DNA of 64,000 nucleotides from Ochromonas danica. Lineage: Eukaryota; Sar; Chrysophyceae; Chromulinales; Chromulinaceae. Under the pieces are notes generated by a model. The model was not told where the DNA came from, did no database searches, and saw nothing but the letters and a program-made list of their open reading frames with translations. Location of the stretch: contig VKHL01000024.1 of the NCBI GenBank assembly GCA_015146655.1, forward strand, positions 1-64,000, written 5' to 3'. The translations under genes were made by a program, and so were the position numbers. Below, in pieces: positions 55,813-64,000 of the stretch; within the stretch, counting starts at the first letter, position 1; each line of letters starts with the position of its first letter.

Positions 55813-57330
55813 ATGTCTGGAGGAGATTACCGTGTTGCTGATATTTCCCTTGCTGACTTCGGTCGTAAGGAGATTGAGCTTGCTGAGCATGAGGTAGGAG
55901 GATTGGATTGTGTGCAGAAGATTCATGAGGCGAATCTGAAAGTTGATTTGTGTGTTTGATTTATGCTATCTTAGATGCCTGGTCTGATGTCTTGCAGAAG
56001 AGAGTTCCCTGCTGACTTCTTCGCTGGTGCTAGAATCTCTGGCTCCCTGCACATGACCATCCAGACTGCCGTGCTGATCGAGACCCTCAAGGCTCTCGGT
56101 GCTCAGGTCCGTTGGTGCTCTTGCAACATCTTCTCCACCCAGGACCATGCTGCCGCTGCTATCGCTCGCGATGGATCTGCTGCTGTCTTCGCGTGGAAGG
56201 GTGAGACCCTGGAGGAGTACTGGGAGTGCACCCTGAACGCCATCACGTGGCCTGAGGATGACAAGGGAGACGGCTGCGACCTCATCGTGGATGATGGTGG
56301 AGACATGACTCTCCTCATCCACGAGGGTGTGAAGGCTGAGAAGAAGTACGCTGAGGACGGCTCTCTCCCTGACCCTAACTCCACTGACAACGCCGAGTTC
56401 AAGATCGTTCTGTCTGTGTTGGCTCGCGAGTTGCCCAAGAACCCAAAGAAGTGGCACCGCTTGGCTGAGCGCATGGTTGGTGTCTCCGAGGAGACCACCA
56501 CTGGTGTGCACAGACTGTACGTGATGGCCCAGAAGGGTGAGCTCCTCTTCCCTGCCATCAACGTCAACGACTCCGTGACCAAGTCCAAGTTCGACAACCT
56601 CTATGGCTGCAAGCACTCCCTCCCTGATGGTATCTACCGTGCCACTGATGTCATGATCGCTGGCAAGCGCGCTGTCATCTGCGGCTTCGGTGATGTGGGA
56701 AAGGGTTGCGCTCAGGCGATGAAGGCTGCTGGTGCCATTGTCTACGTCACTGAGGTGGATCCTATCTGCGCTCTGCAGGCTGCTATGGAAGGTTTCTCCG
56801 TTGTTCGCCTTGAGACTGTTGTCAAGAACGGTGACATCTTCATCACCACCACTGGCAACAAGAACATCATCATGTACGAGCACATGGCTGAGATGAAGAA
56901 CAACGCCATTGTTGGAAACATCGGTCACTTCGACAACGAGATTGACATGGACAACCTCTACAAGAAGACCACCCGCCAGAACATCAAGCCTCAGGTGGAC
57001 CGCTTCGTCTTCGCTGACAACCACGGCGTGATCGTGTTGGCTGAGGGTCGTCTGCTGAACTTGGGTTGCGCCACTGGCCATCCTTCTTTCGTCATGTCTG
57101 CTTCCTTCACCAACCAGACCTTGGCTCAGATCGAACTCTGGTCCAACAAGGCTTCTGACAAGTACAAGCGTGGTCAGGTCTACATCCTCCCCAAGCACCT
57201 CGATGAGAAGGTGGCCAGACTCCACCTGGGCTCTCTCGGTGTGGAGCTCACCTCTCTTTCCAAGGACCAGGCTGACTACATTGGCGTCCCTGTGGAGGGT
57301 CCTTACAAGCCTTCTCACTACCGCTATTAA
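55813..57330 (+). CDS. SAHH: S-adenosylhomocysteinase
   Basis: This enzyme hydrolyses S-adenosylhomocysteine to adenosine and homocysteine, relieving inhibition of methyltransferases. Two exons, 55813-55893 and 55975-57330 (phase-0 intron of 81 bases), give 478 residues. Visible blocks are [25 protein letters not shown] across the splice, [28 protein letters not shown], the NAD-binding [15 protein letters not shown] (about residue 262), [10 protein letters not shown] and the C-terminal HYRY end. An insert of about 40 residues around [21 protein letters not shown] is of the plant/bacterial type. Codon use is strongly biased to C- and G-ending codons, unlike most neighbours, which suggests high expression. 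It also creates a long antisense open frame. Confidence 0.97.
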
Positions 57331-58573
57331 ATATGTGGTCTGCTTATCAGTCATCTTTTGACCTTGGTTTGAATAGTCTTAGTATATACACCACATCGCC
57401 CTGTTTCACTGCATGCTTTTGGGGGTTAAAAAGGCTACACTGTTATGATGTAAGGACGATAAATCATTCAAGCATTGCTTGATGTGCTTTACGAAAATAG
57501 TGGCTCTGATGCCACACGTGACGCTTAAAATTCCACCACTTGAAATATCGACAATTCTTTATTAGTGTTCGACCCCTCTAGATTCCCACATGACTTTCTT
57601 TCTATCAAGTCGATTATACAACACAATATATGAATTCGAAGAAGGAAAGATGATGCTAGTCAAAGTACTCAGAAGTACGATAGACGATGAAGCCACAGTC
57701 TACACACAGTGGATCCAACAACAATGAAATGACAGTGGAATATTTCGGGACCACTCACCTATGGTGCAACTTTGATCTAACAAGATCAAAGGTTGCTGAG
57801 TGAGGTGGTGTTATGAGAACAAAACACCAAATTAAGGAATTTCTTAATTTGGTACCACTGCATCGCTTGTCTGCACCGGATCCGGGACTCTCTCCAGGAA
57901 GCACCCACACAACGACCAAATAAAAGATTCTTATGTTAAATATAATTTTGACTTAAATTACATTTATTTGGTCTGTAAAAATGACAAGTCCTACCGATAA
58001 AATTGAAGAATATGTTTTGACCATAATTAAACGCGATATGGGTAATGAGGAAGAAAGGCTGCAACGACAGCGACAATGCTTAGGGTTTGGAACCGCTTTA
58101 ATCCATAGTCTTCCCATATGGTGTCTCTTAATACCACCAAGTTAATAAGAGCCGACCAGACATTCAACATTAAGGTCTTACAAGACCTTTATATAATTAT
58201 TAAAATATATTAGGAGGCTATTAGCATTTTGTGATGTATCAGGTTTTGGACAAGTCGGTTAGTTTAACAGCATCTATATTAGTGGTCTCCTTTATACAGT
58301 GTTGTACTACTGTAGTGGTTTTAATTGCATGCAGTCTACTGTAATACTTCAGTGAGCGGGAAGACACAAGACTATGCTTGTATATTAATATTGATATTAC
58401 CAATAACCACCAAACACAGTGTAAAGGTTATTACACTCCTACAGTCTGTTCTAACTCCTAAACTATGCAACTAACTCTAATGCTAAAACGACCTCAAATC
58501 GAATTGATTGACTTTCTCTCAATCAAGTCAATTATACAACACAATATATGAATTCGAAGAAGGAAAGATAATG
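57331..58573. other. Intergenic with hairpins between two copies of a gene end
   Basis: No intact gene. Several hairpins cluster here: GCAACTTTGATCT...AGATCAAAGGTTGC at about 57767-57797, ACCAAATTAAG...CTTAATTTGGT at 57827-57853 and AAGGTCTTACAAGACCTT at about 58173-58190. The outer edges carry two copies of a 130-base sequence (57597-57715 and 58525-58630). The inner part may be a decayed insertion or only the spacer of a local duplication. Confidence 0.5.
57597..57715 (-). pseudogene. Duplicate of the 3' end of the gene at 58574-59283
   Basis: This stretch is nearly identical to 58525-58622, sharing TATACAACACAATATATGAA, TTCGAAGAAGGAAAGAT, AATGCTAGTCAAAGTACTCA and GAAGTACGATAGACGAT, with only scattered substitutions. 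In the intact gene it encodes the last residues CVDCGFIVYRTSEYFD plus the 3' flank. Here it has no upstream coding sequence, so it is a detached gene end. Confidence 0.85.
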
Positions 58574-59283
58574 CTAGTCAAAGTACTCAGAAGTACGATA
58601 GACGATAAAGCCACAGTCTACACACAGTGTATTCCTCAGAATTGATCCATTGCATGAGGGGGCGAAGAAGTCCACCTCCTCCACTTTCTGACGGGCATGA
58701 CTACAACACTTGTTAATAGAGAGTTGGGGAAGATCTTGAGGTTTCAATTCTTTCAAGACGGATTCTTCAGGTCTGCTTGTACAAAGATAAGGCGTGCTGT
58801 GGGGCGGTAGGCGTGGCCATTCCTGGACCACACGTCTTTGCCATGGTAGGTTAGAGATAACGACAATGGTATTTGGTCGCTCGTTTCGTGTCTTAAAGTA
58901 TCCTTCAAAGACGTGGATGCAATCTTCATGGCAGGATGACAAGGCAGTGAGGTCCAGGATGAAGGCGCGGATGGTGTCCATGCGGAAATGGTGATTGGCA
59001 TCATGGAGAGCTCTGGCAAAGGCAGGAGACAATTTATTATTAGCTTGTCAAGTGAGAAAATGGAGGTAAGATACCATGTGACTCACCTTGTCAAGATGGT
59101 GACATGACTCGCGTCAGCTTGGCCGGAGACCTTCAAGTAAAGGTGGCGATCATCCATACCCCATCGCCACAAAAGATCGAAAGAAACAGTAAGCCTTCCC
59201 TCCTGCTCTTCTCCAAAAATGGTGGGTCCTTTTAGATGAAGACATGGTTTCTCTTGGACTGACCTTGGACAGGTCTGACCCAT
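58574..59283 (-). CDS. Two-exon unknown protein
   Basis: Exons 59283-59087 and 59012-58574 (74-base intron) join in phase to 211 residues. Exon 1 reads LTVSFDLLWRWGMDDRHLYLKVSGQADASHVTIL, a strand-rich pattern. Exon 2 reads RMDTIRAFILDLTALSSCHEDCIHVFEGYF and NTIVVISNLPWQRRVVQEWPRLP. Four cysteines near the C-terminus (CCSHARQK..., CVDCGF) may bind metal. No signal peptide or membrane helix. No family is recognised. A detached copy of its 3' end lies about 930 bases further downstream. Confidence 0.6.
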
Positions 59284-59509
59284 CCTTGTTTAATCAGAAC
59301 AAAACCAGAACAAATCAACAACAACAGATTGGGGGAAATAATTCGAAACTCATACATATCACTAAAGAAACTGTGAAATATTGGGTTATAACTTGTATCG
59401 TGATTGCACAGCAACCGTTTTCGTCCAGTTTTTCAATTTCATCCCAAAACACTGACAAGAAGCAACCAGCAAAGAGAATGAGCTTTATCGCCCACTGATA
59501 GCCAAGAAT

Positions 59510-62500
59510 ATGTCTTCCCATGCACCAAGAGAACGTGCTTTTTCAGCGAGCAAGAAAATCGCTGTTGATATGCGCCAGCAACTGGACCAGAAAAGGATTT
59601 CAACACGTCCAAAATCCTCACCAGCACATCGTCAACCTGGCCTGGGCATTGCAGGATCATCAATCGAGCTTGGTCCTAAGAGAGAAAGCAAGATGGTATG
59701 GGGTCCTTATGTCGACCTCACCATCGCCTCGTCCTACCTCGAGACCCAGGACAGTCAAGATCAACTCCTGTTACCTTCTGCTTCTCCAAAAGATCTTTCT
59801 CCTCATCTACCAAAGAAGAAGAGAAAATCTAGAAAGTCTAAGAAGGAGGAGGAGCAGGGGGAGGAATATGAGTCGATGGTGGAGGTAGAGGACACCCTCA
59901 CAGTGAGTGATGACGAACTAGTTGACCCTCACATTACAAAACAAGCCACAGAGGAGGAGCAGGTGGCTAAAGTCCATTCTGACGGTCTTCAATTAAAACC
60001 ATTTGGCTCTAGTGACCGATTCTTCCTGGAAATGTGGTTGTCCAGACATGGCAGCGATGCTCTGGAAGCAGATCCGCTCAATATCGAATTACTGTGTAAG
60101 TTACAAAATGCTGAAGCTACAGCAAGTCAGAAGATGTTTGTAGAGAAGGAAAATGGTGTTCCTGCTAGTCACTATCTTGTAGATTATCTCAAAGAAGTGG
60201 GTTCAGCAGCGTTAGAACAGTTTGATGTGCTTATCCATACTCTCGGCAATCGTTACCCACTACTCTACGATATTCGAAGAGCTTTCATGCCTCTGATCTC
60301 ACCTCAATACACATTGGATTATCCTGTACTTCCTTTCCCATCGCCTTCTCCTCCTCCTCCTCTTGACCCTCTTGTTCAATCTGCAGAAGAAGACACACCC
60401 TTTGCTCTCCATCCTTATCATATCCGACCTGATGAAGAGCTCTTTATAGAAGTAGTAGAACGCTGGCGAAGAAGAAGTGAGGAGTTGTCAAAGGAGTGCG
60501 ATGGTCTGCGCCATGACCTTGAGGCCAGTCAGTCCCTGGGGCAGACCCTCAGCGCTCAACTCAACCAACTCACCACTCAGCTGAGCCAGTTGCAACGCAG
60601 CAAGGAACAGGTTGAACGTAATCTCGAGAACATGACAGGCGAGCATACACGCAAGACTGTGGCACTGCAACAGGCGAATCAGCAGATTCAACGAGAAGAG
60701 CAACAACGCCGCCTCCTACAACAGACACAACAATCATTGGAGAAAGAACAGCAACGTCTTGCTTCTGCACTACAGCAACAAGAAGAAGAGGCCAAACGAC
60801 TCTCACTTCAGCTGCGGGATAGTGCCTCAGCACTTGAAAGTAGTCGTCGAACTGTGCAGGAAGGCAAGAAAGAACGATCTGACCTGCGCAAAGAGATCTC
60901 CTCACTGAAATCTGATCTTCGCTTAGCTTTGGATAGTCGACAACGAGTTTTCATGTCTTTGCAATCACTGACAAGGCGACCAATCGCAGGGGAAGGAGAA
61001 GAAGACGAAGTGGTAGTAGCACCAGCAAGTCCTGCAGGTTCTGCCAAACTCTCCTCACAACAGCAACAGCAGCAGTCTAAAGCACTTGTTCTGGAACAAC
61101 TCCAGTCTGAAGAAGAGGAAGTGTTAGAAGTCCTTAACCAATGGAGAGAAGGACAACAACAGGATTTGACTAGTTTACAATCCACTATCTCCCTTCTCGT
61201 ACAAGAGAAAGCTAATCTACAAGATACTACTCGAAAACAACGAGAAGACTTGGAATGGCGACTTCAAGAAGCTCTTAAAGAAGGAAAACAAGCACAAGAG
61301 GTAGCAACTTCCTTACGCTTTCAGATCAAAGTGAAGGAAGGACTACTCGTGAAAGAGAAGGAGAATAATCGTGTACGACAAGAAGAACTGAGTAGTCAAG
61401 TCTCTATAGCAGAAAAGGATTTGCGGTTGTTTAAAGATAGACGAGAGAAGGAAAGAGAAGAGCAAGAAGGAAGATATCTCTCAATGAAGCAGTTGAAAGA
61501 GGAAGCTGAAGCACTGCTTGTGAAACTTCAACGTCAACTAGAAGGTATGTATAGTGATAGTGTTTCGTATTATACACAGTCTGCTTGTCTTAGTGTACAC
61601 TGGATGTGACATGTGGTATGTATAGTGTTACATATTTACCTACACAGTCTGCTTGTCGCAGTGTACACTGTATGTGACATGTGGTATGTATAGTGTTACA
61701 TATTTACCTACACAGTCTGCTTGTCGCAGTGTACACTGTATGTGACATGTGGTATGTATAGTGTTACATATTTACCTACACAGTCTGCTTGTCGCAGTGT
61801 ACACTGTATGTGACATGTTGTATGTATAGTGTTACATATTTACCTACACAGTCTGCTTGTCGCAGTGTACACTGTATGTGACATGTTGTATGTATAGTGT
61901 TACATATTTACCTACACAGTCTGCTTGTCGCAGTGTACACTGTATGTGACATGTTGTATGTATAGTGTTACATATTTACCTACACAGTCTGCTTGTCGTA
62001 GTGTACACTGTATGTAATATGTGGTATGTGACATGTGGTATGTAATATGTGATATGTAATATGTAATATGTGGTATATGACATGTGATATGTAATATGTA
62101 ATATTTGGTATGTAACATGTGGTATGTAACATGCTGTATGTGATGTAATTCTCATAGCAATGGCTGTCGAAGAGGAAGACAAAGCACGACAAGTTAGAGA
62201 AGATCGTAAGACATTAGAAGAAGAAGTACAACGACGGAGAGATCGTTATGAAGAAGAAGCTAAGGTATGGAGAGATCGTTATGAAGAAGTCTCACAAAGT
62301 CTACAACAAGTCACAGAGCAGTTGAAACAAGAAGAAGAACACAATGCTATGCTATTGGAAGACTTGCTCTCTCTTCGTCAACAACATGTCAAGCATAGCA
62401 GTAGTAGAGGTAGTGAAAGAGGTAGTGGTAGTGGTGGTAGAAGGCAAGAATCTCTGGACCTCACCTTCTCCGCCTCCTCTGAAGGAGAAGAGCTATCAAG

Positions 62501-63720
62501 TCACAGTCACAGTCACAGTCACGATCATCATGAAGACTCTCAACTGACTAACAAGTCAACGTCTACCTCAAGATCTAAGTCAAGGTCAAGGTCAGTGCTA
62601 TTCGGCAGTTCTCTTGTTGTTCAAGAAGAGTCAGAGGAAGGACAGAATGCTATCATTGATAACACGGTAACACAAGTCACAGTCACAGGCACACAGTCAG
62701 ATAGTGAGAGAGAGACTATGATGATATCAGATGACCAGAAGGAGGAGGAGGTTGGTAGTGGTCCTCCTCCTGCTCCTGCTCCTCCTGCTCCTGCTCCTCC
62801 TCCTCCTGCTCGACGAAGAGATACTTTCTTTGATGTCGACTACATCCCAGTGAAAGTCTCTGACTCACTTTGGCAGAATGCTGACAGTCAAGAAGAGTTT
62901 GTTCGTCGTGTACGAGAAGAACAAAGTCGACTAGCCGCCTTGGCGTCATCCTTCCGTGAGCACAGAGCTAGCATAGTGAGAGACTTGCAGCACTTCCAGG
63001 CGATGTTTGTCTTGTTGAAAACGGCCTTACCTGAGCGACTAGCTAAGCATGTGTTACTTGTCGTGACTGACCTCACAGCGAATGAATTGCAACGACGTGG
63101 ACAACTAGCAGTAGCAGCAGGAGGAGGTGGTGGTGGAGGAGGAGGTGGTGGTAAAGGGAGGAAGAGTATGATGGAGATTCGTCAAAGCCTGTTGGGTGTC
63201 CCTCCGAAGATGTCCATCTCATCGACAATTGTACCTCAACTACCACTTGGCAGTGAAGGAGTGGTAGCAGCAGCAGGAGGAGGAGGAGGAGCAGGTGGTG
63301 ATGGTGGAGGAGGAGGAGTGGTATCTGCTAGTGTCACTGCCTCTGCTGGATCTCTGCAGCAAGTAGAAGCCAGAGAACTGCTACGAATTGGACGAACTTT
63401 ACGACAACGTCTCTCTTACCAATCAGTTGACATGCCCGACATTAACCTTGACTCTGAGAGCTCAGATGAAGAAGAAGATGATGATGGAGAGGTAGAAGGT
63501 AGACAGTCATCATCGAGTAAGATAGAAGAGTCTGAATTGAATGATGTTGAAGGAGGAGGAGGAGGAGGAGGTAGCAGTCACAAGAAGAAGAAGAAGAAGA
63601 GAGCTAGTGTGTTGATAGAGTATGACATGTCCAAGACTGATGCGGTAAGAGATTTACTTTAACGTTACTAGACAATCACTTTGGACTGGATTGGATTGGA
63701 TTGGTTAACTAACTAGTGTA

Positions 63721-63752
<32 letters not shown>

Positions 63753-64000
63753 TGTGTGTGTGTGTGTGTTCTAGTCTCGGTCACGCTTGAGAGATCGTCT
63801 AGCTCATCCTCGAAAGGTCTATAGCACAGGTACACAAACAGGGGATCCAGGGGGACCAATCCCCACTCTACCCTCCTCCTCCTCCTACCTGGCTGAGGGT
63901 AGTCGACTGTCTTTCTTGTCTTCCTCCAACCCTGCGCCTATAGCAAGGGGTGCGTTGATCTCCACTGAGAGTGCTATAGCCTACCCCTCCTCCTCCTCCT
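59510..64000 (+). CDS. Long coiled-coil protein, 3' end beyond the window
   Basis: Exons 59510-61544, 62158-63644 and 63775 onward join in frame, giving more than 1240 residues before the window edge. The first 300 residues are basic and disordered, then partly globular (SSDRFFLEMWLSRHG, HYLVDYLKEVGSAALEQFDVLIHTL). Residues about 310-760 form an almost unbroken coiled coil rich in Gln, Glu and Leu. Exon 2 continues it, then gives Ser/His-rich, Pro-rich, poly-Gly and poly-Lys tracts around a helical block (FVRRVREEQSRLAALASSF...HFQAMFVLLKTALPERLAKH). Exon 3 starts SRSRLRDRLAHPRKV and is Ser-rich. Intron 1 is a 68-base minisatellite and intron 2 a (TG)n array. It could be a cytoskeletal or basal-body protein, but there is no specific family match. 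Confidence 0.65.
61545..62140. repeat. 68-base minisatellite filling intron 1 of the coiled-coil gene
   Basis: The unit starts TATAGTGTTACATATTTACC and continues TACACAGTCTGCTTGTCGCA, GTGTACACTGTATGTGACAT. Copies begin at 61621, 61689, 61757, 61825, 61893 and 61961, exactly 68 bases apart and nearly identical. A diverged copy comes first (61553) and a decaying tail of TATGTAATATGTG words runs from about 62010. The intron runs from the GTATGT donor at 61545 to the acceptor CTCATAG at 62157. Confidence 0.95.
63718..63769. repeat. (TG)n microsatellite in intron 2 of the coiled-coil gene
   Basis: TG runs with one TATG interruption lie directly before the acceptor TTCTAG at 63774, inside the intron 63645-63774. 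This is the third gene in the window with TG repeats abutting an acceptor. Confidence 0.9.

Noticed and set aside
55966-57354. 462-codon minus-strand frame opposite SAHH
   Set aside because: It is the mirror of a strongly codon-biased SAHH gene, with His/Leu/Val-rich content and no motif.

Overview
This is a 64 kb piece of a compact nuclear genome from a eukaryotic microbe. Genes lie on both strands, often only a few hundred bases apart. Most carry zero to four short GT-AG introns, usually 60-110 bases long. Nothing bacterial (operons, ribosome binding sites) is visible. Two proteins begin with a signal peptide followed by a transit-like stretch with an aromatic residue near the expected cleavage point. 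The PDZ protein at 32381 is the clearer case. That pattern is how algae with a complex red-derived plastid (stramenopiles and relatives) address proteins to the plastid. With the Crinkler-type gene, an SBBP beta-propeller gene, alternative oxidase and a plant-like SAHH, I infer a photosynthetic stramenopile or similar chromist. I cannot name the species.

Layout. 1-7 kb is the accessory part: short tandem repeats, a duplicated small membrane-protein locus, an interrupted Crinkler/RHS-superfamily gene and a decayed SBBP beta-propeller gene. 7-20 kb is dense housekeeping: 5-formyl-THF cyclo-ligase, a small mitochondrial-type membrane protein, the t6A dehydratase Tcd (ThiF/E1 fold), taxilin, an EF-hand membrane protein, a plant NADK3-like NAD kinase, exosome subunit RRP41 and alternative oxidase. 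20-30 kb holds a CAMK-like kinase with a large insertion, an APC-family amino acid transporter and an N-myristoylated MAP2K-like kinase. 29-37 kb holds acireductone dioxygenase, a HAD phosphatase, the plastid PDZ protein, an unknown gene and a 5'-truncated mitochondrial-type HSP70. 37-46 kb holds DDX41 with DEGD in place of DEAD, a five-exon low-complexity membrane protein, the AP-3 sigma subunit and HSBP1. 46-64 kb holds a large secreted SETD3/LSMT-like protein, a one-PDZ GRASP-like protein, a cyclic-nucleotide-binding protein, a C2H2 zinc-finger protein, S-adenosylhomocysteinase, a two-exon unknown gene beside a duplicated copy of its own 3' end, and a coiled-coil gene that runs off the right edge.

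Pathway links are loose. ARD (methionine salvage), SAHH (methyl cycle) and 5-formyl-THF cyclo-ligase (folate C1) all bear on one-carbon metabolism. AP-3 sigma, taxilin and the GRASP-like protein bear on membrane traffic. RRP41, DDX41 and Tcd bear on RNA metabolism. I see no operon-like system. No clear LTR element, virus copy, LINE, CRISPR array, rRNA or intact tRNA was found. Mobile-element traces are limited to a small fold-back (MITE-like) element at 40443-40526 and a large palindrome at 43022-43080. Exon boundaries were set by hand from splice consensus, frame continuity and protein similarity recalled from memory. No alignment was run.
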